From contig NW_006763134.1 of assembly GCF_000264905.1 (NCBI RefSeq), positions 592,916-656,915 of the forward strand: a DNA stretch of 64,000 bases, given 5' to 3'. Positions within the stretch are counted from its first letter, which is position 1, and the number at the start of each line of letters is the position of its first letter. Source of the DNA: Stereum hirsutum FP-91666 SS1 (taxonomy: Eukaryota > Basidiomycota > Agaricomycetes > Russulales > Stereaceae). Shown here piece by piece: positions 37,105-49,386 of this stretch. The notes under the pieces were generated by a model, which saw nothing but the letters and a program-made list of their open reading frames with translations, did not search any database and was not told where the DNA came from. The translations under genes and the position numbers were made by a program.

Positions 37105-39635
37105 TTAGTGCTGCGCGAGCGTGATGTGCAGAGGCAAGAATCCGCCCTTGTCATCCACGACAGCTTGCAGCGTAGGCGAGATCATTTGTTTCACGTCTGC
37201 CGTCGTAGCCTGGAACTCGAGCGAGCGGAAGAGCGTAGCAATGAGAACCTTGAACTCCAGTACAGCTACATTTCATGAACCGACATCAGCATTCATCGTT
37301 CAGTATTCGAGGCGAAGAGAAGGACTGCGCACCAAGTCGCCAGCCAATGCAGTTCCTGGGCCCGTCGCAGAAGGTAACGAGACCGCTCCATCCGTGAGGG
37401 AGTTCACTAGGCTGAGGCACGCCGCCAGGGATGATCCAACGTTCGGGCTTAAAGATATGTGCGTCTTCGCCCCACACTTCAGGGTTGACGTTCATGGCGG
37501 TAAACGGAATATGGAAGATCTATCGACGCGGCGAGAGACGATTGACGATTAGTCGATTTCATGACCTTAATGAACGGTGGTAGAGTGGAAGGTTAACGTA
37601 CCGTGCCGGCTTTTGCGTGGTAGGAGGTAATCTTACGACCGTCGGTGGTGGTGATGGGCTTGCTTAGCGGGATCACGTCGTCTTCAAGGTTGATGCGCTC
37701 AGTGTGTGGCGAGGCGGGGTACACGCGGAGACTGCAGTCATCACAAGGAATGGAATGATTAGCGGCGCATCATCAAACCGGGGACATGGTGCAGTGAGAT
37801 GATGTAGGATGGTACGCACCCTTCCTTCACGATGGCGTCGAGGTACTCGAGTTTCTGGATGCTCTCGTAGGTGATATCACCAGCGGAGATAAGCTCATCA
37901 CGGAGTTTCTGCTGCATCTCAGGGTTGCGGGCGAGAGCATAGGTAGTGAGGGCGACGGAGCCTGCAGTAGTTTCATGGCCGACCATACTATAATTCCGAC
38001 GCCACACAACACGCCACACGTCACACGGACGCAAATCGAACGGAACCAAATCAGCCTCATGGCAATCGCACAATCACAAACGAAGTCAAAGAAAAGAAAA
38101 ACACGCACATAAAAGTGTTAACATTCGCCACCAACTGCTCATCGGTCAACTTATTCCCCTCCTTCGCGTCCCTGTTGGCCATCATCAACAAACTCAAGAT
38201 GTCCCTCCCCTTCTCGTTCACCACTCCCTTCTCGATGATCCTCTTCGTCAGCCTGTCCACGATCATCTTCGTCGTCCCCTGAGCCTGCAGCGCCGGGATC
38301 GGCAGCTTCACGATCCAGGGGAAGGTGCGTACGAGGAGCGGTGCGATGAAGCCGGAGTAGGTGAGACCCATGTTCACGTGGTTATGCCAGGCGCTGGCGA
38401 TCTCTTTAGCCTCGGCGGATTCGCCTGAACCAAAGTCATGACCGAATGCGACGCGTCCGATGATGTCGAGGCTGGTATAGGGAAGACGAGAGAAGACTGG
38501 AATGAGAGACGATGGAGTGGGAAAAGATATGAGAGAAGACTTACGTGCAGGAAGAGGTCTGTTCGACGATGTTGACAGTGGCGCCTCCATTATTGGCAAG
38601 AACTTGGTTAGTCAAGCGGGTCTCAAGCTAAGCAGAAGTGAAACGAGTGTCGAGTTGAGTCTTCGGAGCAACTAGCTATAAGTGTGGCGTGAATATCCTT
38701 ACCCGCTCAGCGCTCTCGAATATATCATCTGCCATACCCTTGACGTTCTCCTGTCTACAAAACACAGTACGTTTTCGTTTCAGCTTCTTCATCTAGAAAG
38801 GTATCTACATGGAGAGAAAGGAAAAGTCTAGAATGAAAGAGCGAAAACTCACGAGAACGCCGGAGCCAAAATCCGTCTCTGCAGTTTGTGATCATCACCT
38901 TCGGCCCAGACTAATCCTCTCCCGAGGAGATTTGCAATCGGAGGTCTGAAGATAGGACTCTTCACTGTTTCACGAGCGAGCGAGCAAAAAAACATCAAAC
39001 ATGCGATATCGGGCGTCAGCGAGCGCGCATCATGAAAGGGGTCGTGGCAAAGGCTAATCTGGGGCGAATCCTGATGTCGGAGGACCGAGGACATTAAGGA
39101 TTGCCCACATGGGCATGGGATGGGATGGGTGGTGCGTGCACGCATGCGATGAAGTGCGGAGGGTGCGCGAAAGGGAAAGAGACTGACCGTAGTTGTCGCA
39201 GTACTGAAAGATGTGCGCAACAGCTGCGTTGTCACCGGCGACGATCTACGAAGATCGCGAGAGTTAGGGAATTCAAGGCGGACAAGGGGATGAAGTTCAG
39301 AAAAGTACTCACAACGTCCTCATGGAACAAGGCAGCCTTTATCTTGTAGAAAGATCCAAGAGCGGACATCCACTTCATGTACATCTCGTTTGACTCATTG
39401 TCAAACACTTTCTTCTCGTGTCCGTAAAAGAGAGTAGCCTCGTCGGAGGGCTGAGAACGGATACGTCATAGTCAGGGGTCTGAGGCAAAGCGCAAACCAG
39501 AGGTTCTGAAGTGCATACCGGGCATGGTAGGACGTCCAAGTCGGTTTTCCTGCGCAGGACATAGTAGCGGAGTAACACGGCCAGCAGGACAGTGGAACCG
39601 AGAACGGTAGGAGATGACATATCCAAGAAAGCCAT
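37105..39635 (-). CDS. Cytochrome P450 monooxygenase
   Basis: Eleven exons, 522 aa: 39635-39519, 39450-39313, 39245-39188, 38964-38853, 38754-38703, 38627-38545, 38471-38109, 37987-37820, 37731-37602, 37519-37333, 37265-37105. The N-terminal hydrophobic segment (VLGSTVLLAVLLRYYVL) anchors it in the ER membrane. P450 signatures in order: WAEGDDHKLQRRILAPAF (helix C, WxxxR-like), MVGHETTAGS (I-helix oxygen-activation motif), KEGLR (ExxR), FKPERW (PERF-like) and FCDGPRNCIGWRLG, where the Cys is the haem thiolate. Length and motif order are those of a normal eukaryotic class II P450 needing CPR as electron donor. Substrate cannot be told. No biosynthetic-cluster partner adjoins it apart from the epoxide-hydrolase-like gene 4 kb away. 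Confidence 0.93.
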
Positions 39636-41127
39636 ACTTTGTAGTGGGATAGGGTGAGGCGGTGGCGATAGACAGGCCAAGTGGTGGTAGTTGGAGTCTA
39701 AGAAGGAGATGTCGGCGAGTGAGAGATGGAGGTGGCTGAAGAAGGGGAATGGAGGAGTGAAAGGAAAGTGAGGGTCGCTTGCACTCAAGCGAAGGCGATT
39801 AGAAGCAGTATTGACACTCAAAGGGTGACCTTTTCGGGCACAAGGGGAGGGGCAGTCGGTACAAGTTAGATAGGCACCGATGGGGGCTAAGTAGTACCGT
39901 GGGCGATCTATCTATCAGAAGCCTCAAATACCCTGCACGAAGCCGGCAGCGGGCCTCCCAAGGGTTCGCACGCACAATTCCGGGCAGGCTAGTGGAATGC
40001 GGTCAAGTCAGTAATCGTGCACTTCGAGTGTAAGTTCTGGAGGGGCTCGAAGCCTTGAATTTGATGTTTTTCATCATACTCGTTGAACCTGCCTTTTGAG
40101 GAGCAGAAGCTGCAGGGTCCTCCGGCCTGCTCAGCCGCCGCCCACAAATCCTGCCTAAAGCGCTCGTCCTGGGCAGGAATGTGCTCCATAAGGTTCACGG
40201 GAGCCCCGAGACTCATAAATCCTTGCAGTCAAGTCTGCAGTTGCGCTTGGGAGCTGTCAGCTTTACGCTTGACGGTCTCGGCTACTTGATCGTTAATTAT
40301 TTAATGAAGGGCACCTCCAACGAAGCGGAAATGAAAGTGAATGAAAAATCGGGGCGTCCGAGCAAGCTTCGAGGAGGGTTACGAGATGTCGAGGACAGGC
40401 GTCTGTGTACGTATATGGCTCACGGGAACCGAAGTTTTCGTCAGAGTTCGAAGACTTCTTCCGCCGCTTGCCCTCGTCCGGCCTGGGAAGCCGCAGTTGT
40501 GAGAGTCGTCAAAGGGCCATCAGACGTGTAGGCCGCATCAAAGGCTGTGACGCTCGCTGTCGGTCGAGGTCGCTTGAGTCTGAACGGGATCGGTGTGGCG
40601 CTGCGAAAGTCTGGACAGGAAAGGGGAAAGGAAGGGGTATATTCCTCGAATGGTGGGATAAAATGAGGGCAGGGAGTGTGGATATGTCGTATCTTGCGTG
40701 CGTGGACGAAGAAGCGACCGGTGGGACGAACGAGCGGGCTGACGACGAGGACGCAAAAGGAATGTTGCAAGGGCTCATCCCGAAGAGGGAAGGAATTCAC
40801 GCACTCGGGAATCCGCCGAGCCCGCCGTAAAGCCGGATTGGAGGAAGGACGACCTGATTCGTTCTGAATTGGACGAGCAGTTCAAGCTCTGGAGCGAACC
40901 CTCGTTTACGCTTTTCACTCGGTTCAGGCGCTAAATGTTATCTCATGATGACCCCCCGGACCAGCCTTTGCCATTCTCGTACTGCTCGTCCAAGACGCTG
41001 CATACTTATACCTCCACATGTCCCCATTATTTGCTTCCGCCAGGTCCTCCTACCCCATCCGTCTCCCACCCTCAGGCTGTGAACTGTCCTCATCCGCCTT
41101 CGGTTACTCTTGTGCATACTCATCGCC
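39636..41127. other. 1.5 kb intergenic region
   Basis: Between the divergent starts of the P450 and the seven-TM gene. A 141-codon frame (40405-40830, plus) is charged but matches no family I know and overlaps equal-sized frames on the other strand, so I do not call it. Confidence 0.45.
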
Positions 41128-43040
41128 ATGGTTGACTGGAACTCCGCCACCGAGCTTGCCACGGACTCAGGTTAGTGCGACACTGTGTTTCACCGACAAC
41201 ATATTCCTGATTACTTTGGTCAACGTCTAACTCACAGCGGCGTTCACGAAATTCATGCATACGCTGTTGGGTCTATACATGTACGTCGTATTCAGCTTTG
41301 AACTTGATTCATTGTGTTGAAGCCACTGTGCTCTAGCTGGGAATGGTTTAGTATGTCTTCACGTTTCATTGTCTCTAACCATGTTCTAACCAAGAGTGTC
41401 TGTGGCGACCATTCATCATTCAGTATGTCGTCGTGCCCAATAAACTATCTTCATTGTCTGATAGTGTTGTCTTTTCTTTGCTGTCACTCAGGCGACTCTT
41501 GACTTCGACTTTGCCTTCTTGACTGGCAGGAAGAGGTTCAGGTGGCCACTGGTAGGCCTTACCCTTCTCTGCTTTTTCATCGGAAGCATCACGGCTTACA
41601 TCATTCGTTGAACAGACCTTCTACTTCCTTGGGCGGTACTGTCTACTGTTCGCGCTGATGGGGATGTGCGTTGGTCCCATCATATTAATGATAGCTGTTA
41701 TACTTATGATATGCTTTGATGCGACTCTAGAACCATCGCGTTGGATGTCACCAAGTACGCACCATTGCATGTTCAAGTCGCTTCAGCCTCTGATTGTCTT
41801 TGTGTAGGGAGGTGAACTGTCAAGCATTGTACACCTTCAACCAGTGTTTCGGTAACTTCGCCATTGGAATGGCAAGTGTAAACCTTTCTGTACGAACGTA
41901 CGTTTAACCCTCTATGTCGATCTTACTCACATACTTCTGCTCACATTCATTTCATCCACAGCATGGCTATCTGGTCACAGAAGTGGTACATTGTCTGCCC
42001 ACTGATCGCCGTCATCCTCGGTCACTGGTCACTACTTCTCCACGGTATTCTCCTCAAAGCTGCCTGGGTCGAAGGCACAGGTTGTGTTATCACCTCGACC
42101 GATAACACTCTCCTCGCCGCTTCCTTCATCTATACCATGGCCTTCGACTTTGTCGTTCTCACCCTCACAGCGTGGAAGCTCGCGTTCCCCAAGGGTGGAC
42201 GCAGTAGACTCGTGGAGATGATCTTCGGTGATGGTTTGGTTTACTTCCTCGTCGCGTGAGTCTCCATTTCATCGAAGTTCGATATCGGTATTGATGATGC
42301 GATCTACCCTTAGCTTCTTGGCAAACATGACCGCCACTGTATTCATGTTGCTCAACTTGAACGCTGTGATGTCTGTCATCGCCAACGTCCCTGCAGCCGT
42401 AATCTCCACCGTACGTATTCTACCATCGATCGCAACAACTTATCCTTCCATCTTCACAAACTTTACTTCCTGCGCCACTTACACTTCGTTCCTGTACCGT
42501 TCTTATCAGATTGTGGCATGTCGAGTCGTCCGCCGCCTGAACAACTTTGCCAACCAAGGCCCAGAGGTGTTCACGTTCGTACGCACCGTCCATCCCGCCC
42601 CTCCATCATCACTGACGCGTCTTCTTCCCCTCTCACCTGCTTGCTTTGCTTTGCTCTGCTCCGTGCATTTTGCTATACAGATCGAGTTCACCTTCGACTA
42701 ATAACGCGCTTCGGTTCAATTCGGGCACGGCCTCGAGGGGTCCTGCGAACGTGTCTGTCGCGAGGTCGACGGCAGGCGGTGTGCACGTACAGGTACGCGA
42801 CTCATTCCATTCCATTTCATGCTTTGACCCCATATCCGGTATGCCCCAAATGAATTCAATGCTGACGCTGCGGTTGGTCGTGATGACGATTGGTGTTGGT
42901 GTTGTGTGCAGATGGACACGTTCTCAGTAGCGGACAAGGTCACCTACGACGCGTCAGGACGTGTCGTCTCCGCCGAGGGCAAAGAGTTCGACCCCGAGAG
43001 CCAACAGATCTCGGACGAGTTCAAACATCAGCCATACTAG
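41128..43040 (+). CDS. Seven-TM agaricomycete membrane protein
   Basis: About 13 exons, 348 aa in phase: 41128-41170, 41238-41280, 41337-41350, 41397-41422, 41492-41551, 41616-41665, 41731-41754, 41808-41897, 41962-42255, 42314-42410, 42510-42574, 42681-42792, 42912-43040. Order: a short N-terminus (MVDWNSATELATDS), helix FTKFMHTLLGLYIWEWF, a loop with DFDFAFLTGRKRFRWPL, helix TFYFLGRYCLLFALMG, then further hydrophobic helices (KWYIVCPLIAVILGHWSLLLHGILL, LLAASFIYTMAFDFVVLTLTAW, GLVYFLVAFLANMTATVFMLLNL) and a hydrophilic Ser-rich cytosolic tail. The layout matches the large unnamed seven-helix families of mushrooms, possibly GPCR-like; ligand unknown. Exon 3 is 14 nt. Exon 4 is uncertain: it is needed for phase, but it inserts about nine residues before the conserved LDFDF. 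An alternative choice (41395-41426) also keeps phase. Confidence 0.75.
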
Positions 43041-43468
43041 ATCCCACTCGCTCCCTCCATTACACACACTTCGCATCTATTTCATCTCTCCTTCGCGCTC
43101 CATCCTCTCATCTTCTTGGCTCGACATGTTTTGTCTCCTTAGGGTACCCTTCAACTTGAAGCTATGCGAAAGCCCCGCAGCTAGCTCACCCTCACCCCAC
43201 CTCCGTAACCATATACGTTAACGTATACCTATCGGCTTATAGCCTATCCTATTGAAAGCCCACTGGGACTTTTTGACCTTCCTCCCTCCCAATTCCCGCT
43301 CCGTCATCTTGAGTCTCCCTCCATTCCTCGGTATTCATCTTATCTCGCCCTACCTCGTCTACGCTCTTCGTATCGCAGCAATATCGCGCAGCACCTGTAT
43401 CTAGTACCCACCGCCCTTCCCGGCACACTTACACTTACATGCACATGTCAAAAATCAGCATACCACAT

Positions 43469-43485
43469 ACACACACACACACACA
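43469..43485. repeat. (AC)8 microsatellite
   Basis: Perfect AC dinucleotide run of about 16 bp in non-coding DNA downstream of the seven-TM gene. Confidence 0.9.
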
Positions 43486-43602
43486 TTAGACGGGGTCGGA
43501 AGCACATCGCACATCCGCACGCTCTCTGCACCAACGCACACCATTCATTAGTATTACTGTATCCCGTACACTTCACTCACCTTCTTCTCGCTTCACCGCC
43601 TT

Positions 43603-43630
43603 CTCTGTCCTCTGTCCTCTGTCCTCTGTC
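43603..43630. repeat. (CTCTGTC)4 tandem repeat
   Basis: Four perfect head-to-tail copies of the 7-bp unit CTCTGTC within the pyrimidine-rich region. Confidence 0.9.
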
Positions 43631-45357
43631 TTTTTGTCAGCTTTTGACATCCTCGATTTGCGCGATACGTACCCAACACAGCACCGACGTCCTCGCATCA
43701 CCAGTCACCCCGGGCCATCATTCTTTCTCGATACCCACGATACCCCCTCCCTGCCTGGTGACTGGCCTGGCACTCGTCTCAAAGCAAAGTCGCGGACGAC
43801 GCCTCGTTTCTTTCGCTTTCGCTCTCCGGGTTTCCATTCCATCGTATCTGTAACTGTCTATCCATTCTTCCAGTCCTACCCTGCCCCAATTCCAGACCCA
43901 TACATCCCTACTTACAGCCCTGCATGACACACCGACGTCCGTCCCATTTACACACCAGTCCTATTACGTCCGTCGCACTTCCATTCTTGACAGTCCGGAT
44001 TGGGGAGTCGGTTGTTCGTACGGTGGCGCGTGCATTTTTCTACGGAGTTGGCGGTTTTGGGGATTGGGACTCCGATGGCGGATGGGGGTATTTCTGCCGT
44101 TCTACGAATCACGAATCACGATCCTGGTGCTTCGCGGGATCGGTGTGGATTTAGCCTTATGCGGATATTCGATGGAGAGCTCGAGGGACGCTGTGACGGG
44201 TTGGAGTGGTTGACAGGGACTTGGTGATATGGCGGGAGAAGGGAGCGGGGTGCGAGTTCGAACTTCGGCCGGGACGGCGCTGGGAGGGAATTAGGAAGGA
44301 CAGAAGGAAGGTACGCAGGGATGGTATTGGAAGGGTATTCTTGGTCTGTTCTGTTCTGTTTTTCTGTTCGTGTCATTCCATTCATCCATCATACCTCTGC
44401 GTCTCAACGTTCCGCACCCTTTCATCGGCACCGTCTCCATCAGCATTATCCTCCACTTATCTCTATCCTACCATCTTCGTCTTCGTGGTACCCTTCGTCT
44501 TTCGTTTTCGTCGTCATTCATCAAAAGTACCGCGATTTCTTGGCTACTTACTGTGTATGTAGTTCTCCTAAAAAAAGATTTTAGTCACTCTTTCTTTGTT
44601 ACCTTCGTTTTGTGTTTCGAAATTGTGTGTATTAGTTCTGTTTTAGCCTTGTGTTCGTTAGTACAAATGAAATCTTGATGTTACCAAATAATTGTTCGCT
44701 TGCCGGTCGTTTGCATGAGCACAAGGAGGAGCATAGCCGATACGCACATGAGCTAAATGCCCTAGAATGAACTAAATTCACTTGAATTTGCTGAAGCGGC
44801 CGCAGCTACAGTACGATGAGTACATGACCGGACGGAAAGCGTCTCCGACATGAAGAGAAGGAAGTCATCGTACATCGGGCGGCGTTGTGGCCCGTAGTGA
44901 GCCCAGAAGTACTGGTCATTTGTAGACGGTCGGCTGGCACTGTCAAAACGATATTCGGACTCGGGAACAAATGGTTATATTGGCTGAACAAGCGGAGGAA
45001 GCATTTAATCAGTACGAGACAGAACGTAAGGAGAAAAACAGTCTAGGTGACGGGCGCTCACACTGGACATGAGAACGAGGTGACGGAGGATGTTCCGCGG
45101 GCGAATCTGTGCCACTCTGTGTCGTGGATGAGAAGACGGAGTCCATCATACGAGCAAGGATCGCATCGAATTATGCCGACAAAGTCTGCGTGGCACTCGG
45201 ACCAGTCAAAACAAACAACAGCCCGTCAGACGAGCGTCCCAGCAATGCCGACGCGCGCCACATCTCCCATAGTGCACCACAGGTGAACGAACACCTTTGC
45301 ACTGCATACCGAGAACAGACGCGACCGAGGCGCAAACCTATCCAAAGGCTGCCACAA

Positions 45358-46015
45358 TTAGCGCTTTTTCTTCTTCCCCTTTCCCCCTCTTGTGGTCGAC
45401 TGTTGCCCCTCTCCAACCTGCTTCTCCGATCCGATAAAGCCTCCTTCCCTCAACGCCTCCCTCGCCACCTGTCCAATAATTCTCCACCTTTCTCCACCGA
45501 GCGGAACACCACCATACCACCTCCAAACTACCACCAAAACGTCATTCGCCCCAGCCCGCTCGAGAACACTGGATAAGATATCTCCAGCACCCTTCTCGCC
45601 TCCGTCGTCTTGACGGGTTGTGGCAATACTGCTGGGATTGGATGCGGGTTTCGAGTTTGGTTCACTTTCTACGGTTCGTGAGGCGTACATACAGTGGGTG
45701 GCGCGTTTATATCGAGATGAGGTATGGGAGAAATGAGATATGGCGAGCGGGATGTCGGAGGGAGATTGGATCGTTGTGCAATGCGCCTGAAAGCTGGACT
45801 TCTTACTCTCGACGATAGAAGAGGTAGCCACCTTCGCGTTCCAGCTTCCTGTAACATAACGTCAGTGACAACTTGTCAATCAATAAACTCAGGTACTCCG
45901 TACCTACGCTACGAGTACTCGTGAAAGGTCGAGCAAAGTTGACAACGCCGCTCAAGCGTGTCGGAAGTTTGGCCGTCGAGACAAACTTAGCTCGACAAAA
46001 ACAGACGTATGACAT
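45358..46015 (-). CDS. IMPACT/YIH1-type UPF0029 domain protein
   Basis: Two exons, 200 aa: 46015-45904 and 45848-45358, joined by a 55-nt intron in phase 1. The domain (from about residue 50) reads SKKSSFQAHCTTIQSPSDI, YKRATHCMYASR, then DDGGEKGAGDILSSVL and NDVLVVVWRWYGGVPLGGERWRIIGQVAREAL. These are the hallmark RATH(N)..A.R, DDGE..AG and VVVxRWYGGxxLGxxR motifs of the IMPACT N-terminal/UPF0029 fold, found in YIH1 (inhibitor of Gcn2 activation) and bacterial YigZ. It has no RWD domain. The first 40 residues are basic, without acidic residues (KFVSTAKLPTRLSGVVNFARPFTSTRS), resembling a mitochondrial presequence. It ends in a basic GGKGKKKKR tail. A stand-alone UPF0029 protein rather than full YIH1; target unknown. 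Confidence 0.82.
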
Positions 46016-47292
46016 ATGTCGAGTATAGCCATGAAAGACACGAATCGTTTACGATGCCTTGCCGCTGAACGCTGTGGTCGACGAGCAAAAGAAATGCAGT
46101 TGAAAGGATTCGGGGTCGAAGCGAGTGCAGCGCCGGACCGTGAAAGCCGTCAATGCGGAACTGTGGCGTGGCCACACAGATCACTTTTGCGCACGACCTT
46201 CACCATCGATTCACAACGAAAACTCTTGCATCCATATGTCAATGGGTGCACACAAAAGGATTACAGGCTGGCCCTTCGTAATTTTACCTAGAGAACGCAC
46301 TGTTGCTTCCCAGTCTTGGCAGGGTGTACAATCCAAAGTATACCGGATATAGACTCGCTGAGCTCGCTCAGGCTTCTCGGACCTCTACGACCTGACTTCT
46401 CGCCAGCTTGAGATGCCCTGCTACATTCGCATCTTCGACAGACTGCGTTGGACTCCGTTCTTGCTGATAGATACTGCCTATATACCGATGGAAATTCCTC
46501 AGGGTGCCCCAGTGCGCTGTCGGCTTTGAAGCGCTTCAGACCCACCTCGAGGTTCAGCATGCAGACGCCTTCGATATATTGGATGGGTTGGCTCGGAGTT
46601 ACGACCAGGTGCGATATCAAGTTTCCAGATCTCTTTCAGGCTGAGAGGAGAAGGCTAAATTATGGATGTCTATAAGGTCATAGACATTATCAGCGCTAGC
46701 TTCATGGCCACTTGGGAACGCAGTAGTGTGTTCGAAGTGCAGCTATGCAACTCCCTGGAGAAATACCACTTTCTGTCCGCCCAAATTGTGCGTACGCCCG
46801 GGAACGACACGAGGTCGCCCAGTGAGTCCCAGTCTCGAGCTTTTCTCTAGGTACATTCAATTTATATGCCCTCGAATCTTGCAGACTAACGAAGACGCCT
46901 GCTGGATGGCAGTGGATGGCCGAGCCGACGAATATTCACTACTAGTTACGTAGTTTCATGCTCATGAAGTACGGTCTTCCAGCATTCCATCCCAACCCGC
47001 CCTAGGATTTCCATGCGTACTGCTCTGTATCCGAATCCTGAATACTGCCCCAAAATCCCGCTTCTCATGGGTTCTGATGCATGTCCATGATGCTCAAAAA
47101 TGGGTCATAATACCGGCACAGAGGTTGAGCAACAGGTCGGTGTTCCCGCAAGAAAACTGGACGTGGTCTCCAGATGTCACATCATTCGGGAACCTGTATA
47201 GCAAATCGTGAAATATCATGAGCCGATCGCAAAAACTGGGCGAGTTCGTACTCGGCCTCATCAGGTGGACTGAGAATAAAGGCTGCATTAAC
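46016..47292. other. 1.3 kb intergenic region
   Basis: Only short frames without motifs. Lies upstream of the UPF0029 gene and downstream of the Cys-rich gene. Confidence 0.4.
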
Positions 47293-48400
47293 TCATGAGA
47301 TCAAATTAGGGCATCTATTGTGGTGGAAACCAGTGTTGGGACCGAGACCCACGTTGTCGACACATCCACCGGATTCCAACGCGCCATTCTCGCAATCCGC
47401 GGCGGAAATGCAGCACGGGCTGAAGCAAGATCTCTCACCAGCCCCTTCCGGTCCAATAACGGGCTGACGAGATTGGATGTGAGGCACAAAGTGAGTAAAA
47501 AATGTTTGCGTAGTCTGTATACGATAGGAAACTCACACAGCCGCCGTTAGCCTCTACTTGACCGCGACCGGGATTTGGGCAGGAGGGATCGGTGGTGTTA
47601 ATCGCTATGCCAACATTTACTCCATAGAGGTTGCTCAGAGAGTACATGATCTCGTTCACGGACTCAAAAAGTTGATGAAGAGGAAAGGCAGGTCGGTATG
47701 AGCACTGATGTTCAGATGATGCTGACACGACCGTACTCACGAAACTGAATTCAGCACAGGAAAATGGAGTTCTACCATCCCAAATCGGACTGCCAGTAGT
47801 GCATGAAGTCCCTTCACTGTTACAGCCAGTTCCTGTTCCACAGAAATTGAACATTTGAAAACATCGTGGAAATGACACGAAAAAGAAGCGAGTACTATGT
47901 ATAACAGCGGTGAGTACTTACCGACGTTGATAGCACCCTCCCAATCATCAGAAATCTCCATGTCGATGGTGGTAGTGGTTGGGACGTTGACGTTGTTACG
48001 AATACTACCGTTGATCGTTTCTGTGTTCAAGAACTTGACCGTGACTGGGCACGCGCTTCGAACGCTAAGGCTCAGAGCGTAGCTGCCACATACTGTAGTT
48101 TTTCGACCGTATGTTCGTCACGCATCACGCAGGGTGCGCCGGCGAACATATTTGCCCCGATGGTCACGCATATGCGCGGGCCCACGAACAGCAAATCGTG
48201 ACCGATTTGCGCCAAAAATCGCCCAAAAATCAAATTTTCGGTCATTCCGCGAACAATTTCATTGATTCGTCACGCGTGGCCCACCCAGACGAACCTTGGT
48301 CTGGCGAAGGTCACGTCTGACATAATCTTCCCACGAACCTACGGTCGAAAAACTACAGTAGGCAAGTAGCAAAAACAAAGATGTAGAGCTTCAGGTATCA
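47293..48400 (-). pseudogene. Cys-rich secreted-protein gene interrupted by a MITE
   Basis: Minus-strand blocks separated by intron-like borders: a signal-peptide-like stretch (LKLYIFVFATCLCGSYALS) split by the MITE at 48093-48358; CPVTVKFLNTETINGSIRNN...EISDDWEGAIN; GTGCNSEGTSCTTGSPIWDGRTPFSCAEFSF (near 47840-47745); VNVGIAINTTDPSCPNPGRGQ...NGGC; and the final exon VIGPEGAGERSCFSPCCISAADCENGALESGGCVDN... to the stop at 47293. Cys spacing and Asn-X-Thr/Ser sites suggest an extracellular protein; family not recognised, with only a loose resemblance to thaumatin-like or other small secreted proteins. With the MITE removed, the signal-peptide frame reads straight through, but where an ATG is expected there is CTG (CTGAAGCTC) preceded by an in-frame TGA. 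So the gene appears broken unless an upstream exon supplies the start. Confidence 0.55.
48093..48358. mobile_element. 266-bp MITE with 26-bp TIRs and TA target duplication
   Basis: The left end CTGTAGTTTTTCGACCGTAT... and the reverse complement of the right end agree at 25 of the first 26 positions (single T/G mismatch at position 20). The element is flanked on both sides by TA (48091-48092 and 48359-48360), as expected for the Tc1/mariner or related IS630 superfamily. No coding capacity; the interior is GC-mixed with further partial palindromes. Near-identical TIRs imply recent activity. It sits inside the signal-peptide coding region of the Cys-rich gene. Confidence 0.88.
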
Positions 48401-49386
48401 TTATGTATGAGATGAAAGAGTCAGAGTAGAGCAGATGAACGGGATGAGACTCAGCTCTGGTACTCCCGAGCCAATTCTTTTAGACCTTTATACCCTCCAT
48501 GAATGAGGACTGGAGCAGGTCGGTGAAAACGATCAGTCATCCGATACTTCCCTCCCCCGGTAAACTTAGGGAAGTCTGTCACTGGATGATTGTGTTAAAA
48601 GGGCGAAAAATGGGAGAATTGGCATCCAAATCTATCCTTGAAATCCCGAACTGGCACGTCGTACAGTGGGCGAGGAACCCGTTCGCGAAAATTCCCGGAA
48701 GATGTCTTTCCGCCCCCGGAATTTCGACCTGACTCAGTATTAATACTTGTTTCCATCCTTGTGGAAATCTCATGCTCAGCGCTCATGCCGTGGGCTCTAA
48801 CAAGAGTCTACTTATGCATGATGTTTGCATGATGTACTATGCCTGCAGCTGGGTGCCACATTGGTGCCACGAAGACACCGGTTTCGGAGATGGCCGGTCA
48901 AAATATGAAGCTTGAAGGGCCTTCCGGCTCCGAGCCCTCTTCTCAGCCAATTCTCAGCAACTCCATCGGCGACACTTATCTGGTCTTGACACCCTCAGGC
49001 TCTAGAGACACTTGCAAGCTTACCTTTTATCCTTTGTGAAATCCTGGCACTCTCTTTGTCGCCTACTAGTATGTACGCCATATCGTCTCCTGACTAACCC
49101 GACTGAACACCGGCCTTTTATCTACGTGTTCACCGATCCAACTCTCGACGTTCGAAGACACAGTATCTCTGGCTTTTCATCGGCCCCTGTTCTCGCATCA
49201 GTTCCTGCAGAACGCTTGAATTGTTGGCTCAGTCGTCGTAACGGAGATATACATTAATCGACACCGGAAACTTCACAGCTGCCGCAGCGTTATTTTAATT
49301 ATCGCAGAACTCTCCGTCGGTCTACTCAGTCGTCTCATTATATAACGGATGCTTATTTGTCCTGATTTCTGTCCTCGACTGTATAG
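48401..49386. other. Upstream region of A4, partly duplicated
   Basis: At 48848-48920 a block (GGGTGCCACAT...GGTGCCACGAAGAC...GAGATGGCCG) resembles 52349-52412 upstream of A6, so the family A duplication units carry their promoters. A TATATAAC string lies about 48 bp upstream of the A4 ATG (49339). No other feature. Confidence 0.5.

Larger units (their letters stand above)
43041..45357. other. 2.3 kb intergenic, pyrimidine-rich
   Basis: Follows the seven-TM gene. Strongly CT-rich on the plus strand for about 700 bp (43040-43700), with two small repeats annotated separately. No coding block recognised. Confidence 0.5.

Noticed and set aside
40405..40830. 141-codon charged plus-strand frame
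   Set aside because: Overlapped by similar-sized minus frames, no family resemblance, probably composition-driven.
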